Positions 8,782 to 17,605 of a DNA stretch of 44,178 nucleotides are shown here, piece by piece (the first letter of the stretch is position 1; every line of letters starts with the position of its first letter). Under the pieces are notes generated by a model. The model did not search any database and was not told the DNA's origin. It saw only the letters and a program-made list of their open reading frames with translations. The position numbers were made by a program, and so were the translations under genes. The DNA is from Pseudomonadales bacterium (GTDB lineage: Bacteria; Pseudomonadota; Gammaproteobacteria; Pseudomonadales; DT-91): the NCBI GenBank assembly GCA_013215055.1, contig JABSRQ010000037.1, positions 1 to 44,178 of the forward strand. Reading direction: 5' to 3'.

Positions 8782-11700
8782 TCAAGTTCCATTCAGTCTA
8801 GCGAGGGTTTCTTTAAGTTTAAACGTGTTTAGGGGTTTACCACAAAAAGCATGTGCGCCTTTGGCCAGTGCCTTCTCTTCTTCCTGTTCATCATTTTCGG
8901 CGGTATAAACAATGATCTTGGGCGGATGTGTTGGCGGCTTTTCTTGTAGTCTATCCAGTACTTCATACCCCGACATCACCGGCATATTCATATCTAGCAA
9001 CAGCAGATCGGGCTGGAGTTTCTCTATTAAATCAATGGCTTCTTTGCCATTAACCGCCTCTTTGCAGGTATAACCCTCTTTGCTAAAGAACTTTTTGGCC
9101 ACAATACGATTTATCGGATTATCATCGACGATAAGTACTGTTTTACTCATGTGATTTTCTGCAATGCCAGTGTCAGCAGGTTTAATTAATTCCATCTCTG
9201 CTGCATCGGCAGTATTAGCCGCCAACTCCACATTTTCAACAGCCTGATACTGACACTCAGCCTGAAAAATATGGCCCACAAGTTTAAGCAATTCATCTTT
9301 TTTGAAGGGTTTATGCATAAAGTGGTCGATACCCTGAGCTAATACCATTTTCTTTTCGCTTTCCATCGCACTTGCCGTTAATAGAATGATGGCGGTTTTT
9401 TTCCCCCCCGGCATCTTGCGGATGATTTTTGTACATTCGAGTCCGCCCATTTTGGGCATGCGTCTATCCATTAGAATAAGATCGGCTTGCTGCTGTTTGA
9501 AAGACTCAATGGCTTGCAGGCCATCGGTCGCCTCAAATAATTGAAAACCAAAAGGTTTGAGTATGGCGCAGAGCAGAGTCCGGTTTTCAATAACATCGTC
9601 CACAAGCAAAATCTTCTTGTTATTCTGGGCGGGTTTAAATCCAATGATTCTCGCTTTCGACTTAGCGCTAATAAGCTCGCTGCTAATACCCACAGGCAAT
9701 ACCAGTTTGAATCGGGAGCCGATGCCTGGATCACTGGTAAAAGTAATATCACCCCCCATTAATCGCGCAAATTCTCGACTAATTGCCAGCCCTAAGCCTG
9801 TGCCACCCGAAGCATTTAAGCCCGACGAGGTCTGCTCAAATGTCGAAAATACCTTGTGCTGTTCAGTGTCCTTAATGCCAGCGCCTGTATCAACAATCTC
9901 AATAGTTAATTCGGCAGCTTCCTTATTTTCCGTGGTGGTTTTTTCCCTTATTGAAGCGATGCAGCTTACGCTGCCGGTTTCGGTAAATTTTATCGCGTTA
10001 CCTAGCAAGTTGATTATTATCTGCCGTAACTTGTGAGCATCCGTGTTGATTGCTCCATTGCGGCGGTCCAGACCTGCCAAATAAAAATTTAGCACCAGCC
10101 CTTTTTTCTCGGCTTGCATGCGGAATATGTTGTGGATATCAAGAAGCAGATCTTTGCAATCAATGTCCTTGTTGGAAATAATTATGCGTCCGGCTTCTAT
10201 CTTGGAGATATCCAGAATGTCATTGATGAGTTTTAACAAATGATTACCAGAACTATTAATGATCGACAGAAACTCGCGATTCTCTTTGGATAAATTCGGG
10301 TCAGCTTCAATAATTTCAGAAAACCCCAAAATAGCATTCATAGGCGTGCGTATTTCGTGGGACATATTGGCCAGAAACAAACTCTTGGCGTGGCTGGCAT
10401 CGTCGGCCTTGCGTTCGGCTATACGCCTTTCTTCAACCTCAATAGCGAGCCTTCGATTCCAATAGATCATCATCATCATGATCAGCGCCACGATAGCGGC
10501 AATAACGCTGGCCCAGATAATGATCGGCTTCCAGTTAATCGTTTTTACAACACTTAGATTTGTCCATTTTTCATAAATCAGCTGTTTCTGCTGTTCAGGC
10601 ATACGCTTAAGGAAACGGTTTAAAATCGGTATCAGTTTTTTCCTGTGTCGGCCTACCGTAAAACGCGGTTCATAACTTTCTTCCAGAGTTAAAATGATTT
10701 TTAGGTTATCGATAAATAATTCCCGTTGCCAATAATCCAAACTTAATACATTGGCCACCACTGCATCCGCTTCTCCATCCGCAACCGCCTGTATCGCTTT
10801 TTCAATGCTGGGAAAATGCAAGGTTTTCATCTGCGGATAATGGTGTTCAAAAAAGCTTCTTGCCTGACCAAATTCAAATACGGCAAGGGTCTTATTTTTT
10901 AATCCGAGTACGGATTGCTCTATCGCTAGATTTCTGGATGCCATCACAACCAAAGGAGAACTTAGAATCACATCACTTTGAAAATAGTTTGTGCCCAATT
11001 CAAATTGTGGAATTACCATGGCGACATCGGCTTTTTGTTGCAATTGCTGTACAAACGCCTGCTCTGTCTCAGCTGGAGGTATCCACTTTATCGGTATGCC
11101 CAATAACTCTGATAATATTTTTATATAGTCGGTGGTGATGCCGGCACGCATGGCGTTTTCATCGAGGTATTCAAAAGGCGCCCCGTCATCCACCACTAAT
11201 ACATTAAGTTGGCCCAGGGAATCTATCCATTGTTGCTCGGCACCGGATAATAGCTGCCCTTCATCATCAAGCTCCAGGCCAAGCCACTTACCTATGATTT
11301 TATCGATTTTGCTTTGGCCTATATCCTTTAAGGCAATATTCAAAAGAGGCAGTATTTTATCAAGGGAAGGGTGCAAGCCAATAGCAACAGGAACAGCCTG
11401 GTCTACATCGAAATAGACGCGTTTTAGCCCATAGAGATGGCTCTTGATAATATGGTAATTATCATAACTCAGACCTATATAAACATCAGCTTGCCCCTCT
11501 ATCACATTATTCATACCTACCATGGCACTACCCACTAATTCAATCTGAGTATTGGCCAAGGTACTTTCAAAAAAACGTTTTGCTGACAGCAAACGGGTGA
11601 CGATTCTTTTGCCTTTTAATTCTTGTATATTGTTTGCATTAAATGGGCTGTCTTTGTGCATATAAAACATGTACTTGATGGTGGTTAAGTCATGACTGGA

Positions 11701-13539
11701 GAGCAAATCAAACTGTTCATTGGTAGATTTTTCACTGCCAATGATGCCATCGATCTCTCCGGTTTTAGCCCGTTCAAAGAGATTTTTCCAGCTATCGATA
11801 ACAATCTCTATGTCAATGGACAGACGCTCTTCTAATAAAGCAATAGCATCTGGCACCACCCCCGAGATAAGACCATCATTATTCTCAATCAGCATCGGCT
11901 CCATGTTTTTGCCAAAGCCCAGGCGCAAACGTTTCTGTTTATTCAAAAGATTACGCTGCTGACGCGTATATAGGCGTTGCTGAACATTGCTTGCTTGTGC
12001 CCGGTTCAACCATTTGGCAAAAACGCGATAGAGTTTATCTTCACCGATGGCCAAAATGGATTTATCAAGAATGGTGACTAATGGGGGGGAATCGGGAGAC
12101 ACACCGATGACAAAGTCAATCTTGGATGGCATCAGATAGCCTACCTTTACCCCGGATATTAGGTATTTATTGATAAAATACTGATCGACCAGCCAGCCAC
12201 AAAAAATATCGGCTTCACCATTCTGGATTAACGTGGTGGCACTTTTGAGTTTGTCGACAATAACAATATCTTTAGCCTTGACCTGTTCACGCAATAATTT
12301 GGCAATATGTGATTGCCCTTTAACATGCACAAGCCGCTTGCCTTTTAAATCCTGTAAAGAGCGAATTTTTATCGGGCTATCAGCATGCTGATAAAAAGCC
12401 AACTCCATAGACATATAGGGTATTGATGCTAACAGGCCGCGACTTTGTGTACCCGACTCGTTAAGCCCGGCGACCGCATCCACACGTTTGTCGGTGATAG
12501 CCTGCCCAAAGTCTGATACGGGTAGAGGGTGTAATTTGAACTGCACCCCCAGTAACTTCTCAAAATATCTCATCCAGTCCGGATAAACGCCCACTAGACG
12601 CCCATCTTTAGTGAGCATGGCTGAAGGCGGTTTATCTTTCATCACAGCTAAATGAATAACAGGATGTTCACTCAGCCATTGTTTTTCCCTGATGCTTAGA
12701 AACGAGAGGTCTGCTTGAGCGGATAATGACATCCAGCGGTTATGGATTTGACGTAATTCCATTTGACCTATTTTATGAAGCGCCTTGTTCAGAATAGAGA
12801 CAAAGCGCTGATCCTGTGCATTAACAGCAATCCCCAGGCCCATATAACGCTGATCAACATAGGCTAATTTTAAGGCGCTGATACTGTAATACTCTATACG
12901 AAAATAATCAGATTCCAGGCCAAGATAGATATCGGCCTGATCTGTGATTACCGCATCCATGGCAGATGCGACAGTGTTAAAACGATAAAAACTGTTTGAT
13001 CTGTGTAATGAGCTTAACCGGGATTCCACCGGTGCAAAGCCCTTAACGACGGCAATACGTTGATTCTGTAAATTTTCTAGCACTTTTACATTTATCGTGG
13101 AGGATTTACGGCTAAAGGCTGCAAGGCGACTGGTGATTAAAGACGTACTGATCAACATACCCTGTTGCTGCGCCCATTGTTCATCCGCTAGCCATAGTGC
13201 GGTAACATCCTGTTTATTCAATTTATTGATAGCCGTAGGCCAATCAGATAATTGAGTAATAAAGTGAATGCCTAATAGGGTTTCCAGGCTCTGAGCTATA
13301 TCTATCAAAGTACCCCTTTTTTGGCCTTGATGATCTTCTATCACAAAAGGCTCAAACCCACGGCCAATACTTAATTCAACCCTGGGGTGTGATTGTAGCC
13401 ACTGGCGTTCTGCTTCGGTCAAATTTAAATCAACTGCTGCCGTGTCGGCATAGACGCAAGAAGTTACAGCGATGAATAGGATAAATGAAATTACAAAGGT
13501 AAGTTTATAGCGATCAGAAAATGTTTCTATCGATGACAT
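8782..13539 (-). CDS. Giant hybrid histidine kinase with four periplasmic SBP_bac_3 domains and two receiver domains
   Basis: This protein of about 1585 aa has a signal anchor (about 13-32) followed by four successive periplasmic solute-binding-like domains (about 37-270, 285-512, 530-755, 770-995). Several begin with the same kind of lead-in, such as LTEAERQWLQSHPRV and SIREKQWLSEHPVI. One membrane helix (about 1006-1027) leads to HisKA with the phospho-acceptor His in MSHEIRTPMNAI (about 1061), a HATPase domain with DTGAGI and GGTGLGLAIS, then two receiver domains (LILMDRRMPKMGG and LLLLDMNMPVMSG). The layout is BvgS/EvgS-like but with four binding domains rather than the usual two. The ATG at 13539 is chosen; a TTG lies two codons upstream. 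It probably phosphorylates the HD-GYP regulator encoded just downstream. Ligands are unknown; small polar solutes such as amino acids are typical of the family. Confidence 0.93.
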   Translation of the reverse strand: MSSIETFSDRYKLTFVISFILFIAVTSCVYADTAAVDLNLTEAERQWLQSHPRVELSIGRGFEPFVIEDHQGQKRGTLIDIAQSLETLLGIHFITQLSDWPTAINKLNKQDVTALWLADEQWAQQQGMLISTSLITSRLAAFSRKSSTINVKVLENLQNQRIAVVKGFAPVESRLSSLHRSNSFYRFNTVASAMDAVITDQADIYLGLESDYFRIEYYSISALKLAYVDQRYMGLGIAVNAQDQRFVSILNKALHKIGQMELRQIHNRWMSLSAQADLSFLSIREKQWLSEHPVIHLAVMKDKPPSAMLTKDGRLVGVYPDWMRYFEKLLGVQFKLHPLPVSDFGQAITDKRVDAVAGLNESGTQSRGLLASIPYMSMELAFYQHADSPIKIRSLQDLKGKRLVHVKGQSHIAKLLREQVKAKDIVIVDKLKSATTLIQNGEADIFCGWLVDQYFINKYLISGVKVGYLMPSKIDFVIGVSPDSPPLVTILDKSILAIGEDKLYRVFAKWLNRAQASNVQQRLYTRQQRNLLNKQKRLRLGFGKNMEPMLIENNDGLISGVVPDAIALLEERLSIDIEIVIDSWKNLFERAKTGEIDGIIGSEKSTNEQFDLLSSHDLTTIKYMFYMHKDSPFNANNIQELKGKRIVTRLLSAKRFFESTLANTQIELVGSAMVGMNNVIEGQADVYIGLSYDNYHIIKSHLYGLKRVYFDVDQAVPVAIGLHPSLDKILPLLNIALKDIGQSKIDKIIGKWLGLELDDEGQLLSGAEQQWIDSLGQLNVLVVDDGAPFEYLDENAMRAGITTDYIKILSELLGIPIKWIPPAETEQAFVQQLQQKADVAMVIPQFELGTNYFQSDVILSSPLVVMASRNLAIEQSVLGLKNKTLAVFEFGQARSFFEHHYPQMKTLHFPSIEKAIQAVADGEADAVVANVLSLDYWQRELFIDNLKIILTLEESYEPRFTVGRHRKKLIPILNRFLKRMPEQQKQLIYEKWTNLSVVKTINWKPIIIWASVIAAIVALIMMMMIYWNRRLAIEVEERRIAERKADDASHAKSLFLANMSHEIRTPMNAILGFSEIIEADPNLSKENREFLSIINSSGNHLLKLINDILDISKIEAGRIIISNKDIDCKDLLLDIHNIFRMQAEKKGLVLNFYLAGLDRRNGAINTDAHKLRQIIINLLGNAIKFTETGSVSCIASIREKTTTENKEAAELTIEIVDTGAGIKDTEQHKVFSTFEQTSSGLNASGGTGLGLAISREFARLMGGDITFTSDPGIGSRFKLVLPVGISSELISAKSKARIIGFKPAQNNKKILLVDDVIENRTLLCAILKPFGFQLFEATDGLQAIESFKQQQADLILMDRRMPKMGGLECTKIIRKMPGGKKTAIILLTASAMESEKKMVLAQGIDHFMHKPFKKDELLKLVGHIFQAECQYQAVENVELAANTADAAEMELIKPADTGIAENHMSKTVLIVDDNPINRIVAKKFFSKEGYTCKEAVNGKEAIDLIEKLQPDLLLLDMNMPVMSGYEVLDRLQEKPPTHPPKIIVYTAENDEQEEEKALAKGAHAFCGKPLNTFKLKETLARLNGT

Positions 13540-14201
13540 TAACAATCCGGTTCAATATAAACAAAGAAACAGGCTGGATATATTCTATAGCATAGCAATC
13601 GTACAGAAAAAAGAACAACTTCCCTGAACGGCTACAGATACATGACAGGACGCTAGATGTTCAGCAGGGGCTGAGCCCATTACCCTGGATAGCTACTGGC
13701 TAAGTACGAATCTGCAATACAGCATCAATCAATAAAGGCCGTGATATACGGGCCGCTTTTGTATGGGGTTTTAGTGACTGGGTGTCAGTGAATATATCCA
13801 GTTAATGCCTTTTATCAGGCTGCTATTATGCATTAATCTCAAAGAACAGGGGTTCAAAATATAGGGGCTTGTATAAGTCAAAGCTGAAGTTGTAATAGCT
13901 GTCACTAGAGGGGGATGGAGGCCACGATTAACCAAATTATTTCCGACAGCTGAGGTGCCGATATATGTGTTTCAGTCACCTCTTTTAGTCATCTCTGTAT
14001 GTTATTAAAAATCACATTTAAGGTCATAAAAGCCCCGTTTTCGCAGAACAATTCTCATCCGTAAATACAAGTGGTAATGCTTCTCAATGTCATTCTAACT
14101 TTTTGATTTTAAAGCAATAAACCGACCTCCTGTTATTCAAACTTTGTATTAAAAGTCGCCCCATATTGACTATATTTATAATGTAATAAACATATAAACA
14201 C
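13540..14201. other. Intergenic region between divergent kinase and bacterioferritin genes
   Basis: It holds the two divergent promoter regions. The bacterioferritin side (about 14090-14200) is AT-rich. A bulged hairpin with GGCC arms and an AAA/TTT base sits at about 13735-13760, but no gene ends there. I find no gene of credible length. Confidence 0.45.
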
Positions 14202-14216
14202 AGGAGGCCAATCTCG

Positions 14217-14687
14217 ATGAAAGGTAATACAAAAATCGTTAGTAAACTCAATGATGTTTTAACTTATGAATTGACGTCGATTAATCAGTTTTTTTTGCAT
14301 GCTCGCATGTTTAAGAATTGGGATATCGAAGAGTTAAATGAAAAAGACTATAAAAAATCCATCAAGGATATGAAACAGGCTGATGAACTGATAGAGCGCA
14401 TTCTATTTCTCGAAGGTCTGCCAAATTTACAGAAACTGGGTAAATTATTCATAGGTGAACATACAGCCGAGATGTTGCAATGTGATCTTAAATTTGAGAT
14501 GGAAGAACTTGTCTTGCTGCGTGAGGCCATCGCGCTGTGTGAAGAAGAAAAAGACTATGTTAGTCGCGAACTGCTGGAAGATATTCTGGAATATGAAGAA
14601 GGACATGTCGACTGGATAGAGGCACAGCAATATCTGATAGACAATACCGGTATAGAAAATTACATACAATCACAAATGGAGGGCTAA
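14217..14687 (+). CDS. bfr: Bacterioferritin, heme-binding type subunit with altered ferroxidase site
   Basis: This 156-aa protein is colinear with E. coli Bfr (158 aa), opening with MKGNTKIVSKLNDVL. The heme ligand Met52 is present. Of the di-iron ferroxidase ligands, Glu18, Glu94, Glu127 and His130 are kept, but residue 51 is Asp instead of Glu and residue 54 is Gln instead of His. This pattern matches subunits of two-component bacterioferritins that carry heme but lack a full ferroxidase centre. The second gene starts 1 bp after its stop and shows the opposite pattern, so a mixed 24-mer is likely (inference). An AGGAGG site ends 9 bases before the ATG, so strong translation is expected. 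The role is iron storage and mobilisation in the cytoplasm. No clear Fur box was found just upstream. Confidence 0.95.
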   Translation: MKGNTKIVSKLNDVLTYELTSINQFFLHARMFKNWDIEELNEKDYKKSIKDMKQADELIERILFLEGLPNLQKLGKLFIGEHTAEMLQCDLKFEMEELVLLREAIALCEEEKDYVSRELLEDILEYEEGHVDWIEAQQYLIDNTGIENYIQSQMEG

Positions 14688-14688
14688 C

Positions 14689-15174
14689 ATGCAAGGTATA
14701 CAAGTTGTTATCGACAATCTGAATAAACAGCTGACCCTGGAGTTAAGCTCCATGGATCAGTATCTGGCCCACAGCAAGATGTATGAAGACTGGGGCATTA
14801 ATAAACTTCATGAAAAACTGGCCCATGAATATGAGGAGGAATTGGGCCATGCCAAGGCTCTTATCGAACGCATACTGTTCCTGGAGGGCACACCCGACAC
14901 CGCATCACGTGCGGCTATCAATATCGGATCCAATGTTAAAGAGATGCTGGGCAATGATCTGGATGCCGAACACATCGTTGCAGCTAGTCTTAGATCTATC
15001 ATAGAAATTTGTGAAAATGAAAAAGACTATGTCAGCCGGGAAATTCTGGAAACCCTGCTGGATGATACGGAAATGGATCATATCTATTGGCTGGAGAAAC
15101 ATCTGGGTTTAATCGATAAGGTAGGCATACAAAACTATATTCAGTCGCAGATGGGCAGTGGCGGGGGAGAATAA
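14689..15174 (+). CDS. bfr: Bacterioferritin, ferroxidase type subunit lacking the heme ligand
   Basis: This 161-aa bacterioferritin starts 1 bp after the first one, with GGAGGG 5 bases before its ATG. The ferroxidase ligands Glu18, Glu51, His54 and Glu94 are present. The final ExxH pair is also present, but shifted by one residue (Glu128, His131) by an insertion before it. Position 52 is Leu rather than Met, so the axial heme ligand is lost. This complements the preceding gene, which keeps Met52 but has a degraded ferroxidase site. Similar alpha/beta pairs are known in Neisseria and pseudomonads. The C-terminal GSGGGE tail is slightly longer than usual. Product: oxidation and storage of ferrous iron in a ferritin shell, probably as a hetero-oligomer. 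Confidence 0.95.
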   Translation: MQGIQVVIDNLNKQLTLELSSMDQYLAHSKMYEDWGINKLHEKLAHEYEEELGHAKALIERILFLEGTPDTASRAAINIGSNVKEMLGNDLDAEHIVAASLRSIIEICENEKDYVSREILETLLDDTEMDHIYWLEKHLGLIDKVGIQNYIQSQMGSGGGE

Positions 15175-15190
15175 CCGCGTTGCTAAAGCC

Positions 15191-15215
15191 CCCATGGTAG
15201 TCATTCTACCATGGG
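15191..15215 (+). terminator. Perfect 10-bp hairpin after the bacterioferritin operon
   Basis: CCCATGGTAG and CTACCATGGG pair perfectly around a 5-base loop (TCATT), 16 bp after the second bfr stop. The T-rich stretch (GGTTTTGTTT) comes only about 11 bases later, so it may be a weak terminator or a 3' stabilising structure. Confidence 0.55.
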
Positions 15216-15339
15216 CATGTATCAGGTTTTGTTTGCGTTAATGTCAACGTTACCTTCACTTAGCATTCCCATTCTTGGCATGCTAATCCCTGTTCTATTG
15301 TCACTTTTTGTTAGAGACAAACGTCCTATAACGGGTTAA
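15211..15339 (+). CDS. Possible 42-aa hydrophobic small ORF
   Basis: An ATG inside the 3' arm of the bacterioferritin hairpin opens a 42-codon frame with one hydrophobic segment (LSIPILGMLIPVLLSLF) followed by charged residues (VRDKRPITG). The segment is faintly like the start of DUF4870-type small membrane proteins, but the match is short. No ribosome binding site is visible. It may be chance or a gene remnant. Confidence 0.2.
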   Translation: MGMYQVLFALMSTLPSLSIPILGMLIPVLLSLFVRDKRPITG

Positions 15340-15893
15340 ATCTTATTCCTCGATCAATACGAGTTGGTTAGAACTTAAAAATGTAACAGGCATGGCTCTT
15401 AGTTTAATTTAGGACGCTTTCTCTTACCCTAAAAATTTATAAATACGAAGACGGTAGGCTGTGTATCAAGGCTACACATCAATATGTGATGAAGGCTTGT
15501 AAATTAGAAGGCATTACCGATTAAAATTGAGTTATTGCAAATGATAACTATTATCACTTGTCTGGGAGTACCTGCTGTGATTAACTGTGAACAGATTTAA
15601 ATCTTCAAATATCTGAGCGGCATAGAGAAAATAAAGGGCTGGGCTTATATTCAGGCTGAAGGCGGATACCGCCCAGGTGGTAAAAATTCCAACTAACAGT
15701 AGGTGAGGTTGAACGATGGTTTTTTTAAATAAATTCCATAGCCTTCTATAGTTCCAAATCTAACAATATCACTTTGTTTTAATTATTTTTTTATGCGTAA
15801 AAAATATAATGCTGTATCGCTAAAAAATCATACGCCATAGCCTTATCAGGCGCTGCCTTTCAGTGTACATGCGCAAAATTATCGGTAACTATT
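15340..15893. other. Intergenic region with a Fur-box-like site and no clear gene
   Basis: It contains the near-consensus Fur box at 15542-15556, then two short stop-bounded frames without start codons (about 15427-15522 and 15600-15696), which could be decayed coding sequence but match nothing I recognise. The last 150 bp is AT-rich and probably holds the promoter of the lipoprotein gene at 15894. Confidence 0.45.
15542..15556. promoter_or_regulatory. Fur box-like operator
   Basis: TGATAACTATTATCA matches the 7-1-7 Fur consensus TGATAATNATTATCA at all but one position and is itself nearly palindromic. It lies 337 bp upstream of the lipoprotein gene at 15894 and 368 bp after the second bacterioferritin gene. 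Iron-dependent control of a nearby transcript is likely, but the target is not obvious. Confidence 0.6.
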
Positions 15894-16634
15894 ATGCCTA
15901 AATCAATATTTTTAGCATTTCTACTCTGTATTTTTAGTGCTTGCTCGTTTAGCCCTCGTCCCATCTATACATTAACGCCACAAGTAAAAGATGGGCCCTG
16001 GGTACATGGAAAACAGTATGCCTTATCCCAGAGTGATGGCATTGCTATTGCGTTGGTGTATGAAAGAGAACTGCAAGGCAATTTTATTTTCAATGTGAAA
16101 ATTATGAATCGATCTGATACGGATATTTTGGTATCGGCAAATAATTTTTCTTATAGCTATACCGAGCACAGACTTTCCGCCGACAAAGAAAGAATTGTGT
16201 CTGCTGTTGATCCCGAGAGTGAAATATTGAAAGTGTATCAACAGGCTTCTATTGAAAAGGCCCGCTACGATTCGGATCAAGCCAACAACTCGGTAATATT
16301 ATTACTGGATGTGGCCGATGATATAGCCCATCTTTCTGAACCCAAAACACGTGAAAAATATCAGTCTGACAAAGTAGAGGATACTGAACGCAGGGACACA
16401 GAGCTGCATCAGGAGCTGTCACGTGAACGAGAGTTGAAATCCTTCAACGCAGATCTGTTTCTATGGGAGAAAAAGTCACTGCGAAAGACAACTCTGCCAG
16501 CGGGCTACATGATCAGGGGCGATGTGCATTTTCCGTTGACCAACGACAGCTTCGTGATCAATGTCAGAGTGGATTTCCAAGGTGTTGAAATGGTATTCCC
16601 ATTCCTAATCACAGAACATATAGTAAGCAGATAG
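15894..16634 (+). CDS. Lipoprotein of unknown function
   Basis: The product is 246 aa. The N-terminus MPKSIFLAFLLCIFSAC is a lipoprotein signal with lipobox FSAC and lipidation at Cys17; residue +2 is Ser, so outer-membrane sorting is expected. The mature part is soluble and mostly beta-like at both ends (FIFNVKIMNRSDTDILVSANNF; FPLTNDSFVINVRVDFQ), with a charged helical stretch between (about 140-185). I do not recognise a family. It is flanked upstream by a Fur-box-like site at some distance and downstream by a convergent small membrane protein gene. No ribosome binding site is obvious before the ATG. Confidence 0.7.
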   Translation: MPKSIFLAFLLCIFSACSFSPRPIYTLTPQVKDGPWVHGKQYALSQSDGIAIALVYERELQGNFIFNVKIMNRSDTDILVSANNFSYSYTEHRLSADKERIVSAVDPESEILKVYQQASIEKARYDSDQANNSVILLLDVADDIAHLSEPKTREKYQSDKVEDTERRDTELHQELSRERELKSFNADLFLWEKKSLRKTTLPAGYMIRGDVHFPLTNDSFVINVRVDFQGVEMVFPFLITEHIVSR

Positions 16635-16698
16635 TTGTTTTAATCGCCCTGGCATACACTGAATCATATTGTTGTAATTGATGTTAAAGAGGGTGTAC

Positions 16699-17076
16699 TT
16701 ATGCTTTCCATGAAGATGTCGATTTTTCAGTATGATGGTGTTTTTGAATAAGTTGACGAAGACTCACAAAAATCATCATCGCTATCATGCTTATCACCAC
16801 TGCCGTTTCTATCTGTACACTCAGCACCATATTCATAAAGATATTGTTATCTATCATCGTAGCTGATTCATCGATTTTGCTCAGCAGTTGCTGCAGCGTA
16901 TAAATAATAAATATTACAAAGAGACAGCTGCCGAAATCGAATTCGAGATTAAGAGCGAATTTGTTATTTTTATCCAATGCAATAAGCACATCCATAATGA
17001 TCAGCAGTATTGCCAGCACATGAAAAATAATAATAAGCGGTATTAAAAACATCGTGAAAGTTATTGCAATGCCCAT
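16699..17076 (-). CDS. Small predicted inner-membrane protein
   Basis: This 125-aa protein is very hydrophobic, with likely membrane segments at about 4-34, 49-62 and 88-107. A short amphipathic stretch (QQLLSKIDESATMIDNNIF) lies between the second and third, and the C-terminal tail is basic and histidine-containing (LIQKHHHTEKS). I do not recognise a family. It is convergent with the lipoprotein gene and stands alone on the minus strand. A weak AGG lies about 9 bases before the ATG. The hydrophobic pattern is consistent with a real gene; its function is unknown. Confidence 0.6.
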   Translation of the reverse strand: MGIAITFTMFLIPLIIIFHVLAILLIIMDVLIALDKNNKFALNLEFDFGSCLFVIFIIYTLQQLLSKIDESATMIDNNIFMNMVLSVQIETAVVISMIAMMIFVSLRQLIQKHHHTEKSTSSWKA

Positions 17077-17605
17077 AACTAGAAACCTAAAATAAAGTGG
17101 GGCGTCTCCGTACGTAAATTATGTGACCATTATCTATTAATATAGCGCAGACAGTCGCGTGGAATAGATCATTTTATTTTCAAAAATACGTCTGTTAATT
17201 ACTGCAGTTTATTCAATAAACGCTGACCGCACTTTATCCGACTGGAAATTTCGCAAGCCAGGCAAGATAGATGAACTGGGCAATCGTTGAGACAATATGG
17301 CTCCAGTCATCAGCATCATGAAACGATAGCTTAGATCGTCACGCTAGATTTTTTCTCGAAATGTTGTTGATAGGCTTCAGTCGATGATAAATCGATATTT
17401 ATAAAAGGTGTTCGGTAGTTTGAGTGCTGAAAGCTTCGATTCTATCATCAAGACTAGCAGAAACCTGCCGTTCATTAGCGGCCGTCGCTTGGTTTGTGTG
17501 CGAAGGGTTTTTGTAGGGTATTTCCCATTTCCCATTTCCCCTGCTCTGTGAAGCTTGATGTTCGTCTATACTAAATCAAGTTCTTGTCATGTTGTAGGCA
17601 GGCAT
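17077..17605. other. Intergenic region upstream of a TonB-dependent receptor
   Basis: No gene longer than about 50 codons is convincing on either strand. A short tandem TTTCCCA-type repeat (three units) lies at about 17520-17541. The promoters of the flanking divergent genes should be here; no Fur box or riboswitch was recognised. Confidence 0.4.

Noticed and set aside
9557..10036. 159-codon plus-strand frame inside the hybrid kinase
   Set aside because: Antisense to the conserved kinase ATPase and receiver region; shadow frame.
13650..13730. Short frame reminiscent of a receptor barrel strand (YWLSTNLQYSINQ)
   Set aside because: Only about 20 codons between stops and no other receptor motif nearby; chance is likely.
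15427..15522. Stop-bounded frame ending in VMKACKLEGITD
   Set aside because: No upstream start codon and no family recognised; recorded only within the intergenic note.
15600..15696. Short frame after the Fur box (KIKGWAYIQAEGGYRPGGKN)
   Set aside because: About 30 codons, no start codon and no known match, so not called as a gene.
17378..17536. 52-codon minus-strand frame upstream of the first TonB-dependent receptor
   Set aside because: Composition looks random and no ribosome binding site; not called.
17520..17541. Triple TTTCCCA repeat
   Set aside because: Too short and simple to assign any function.
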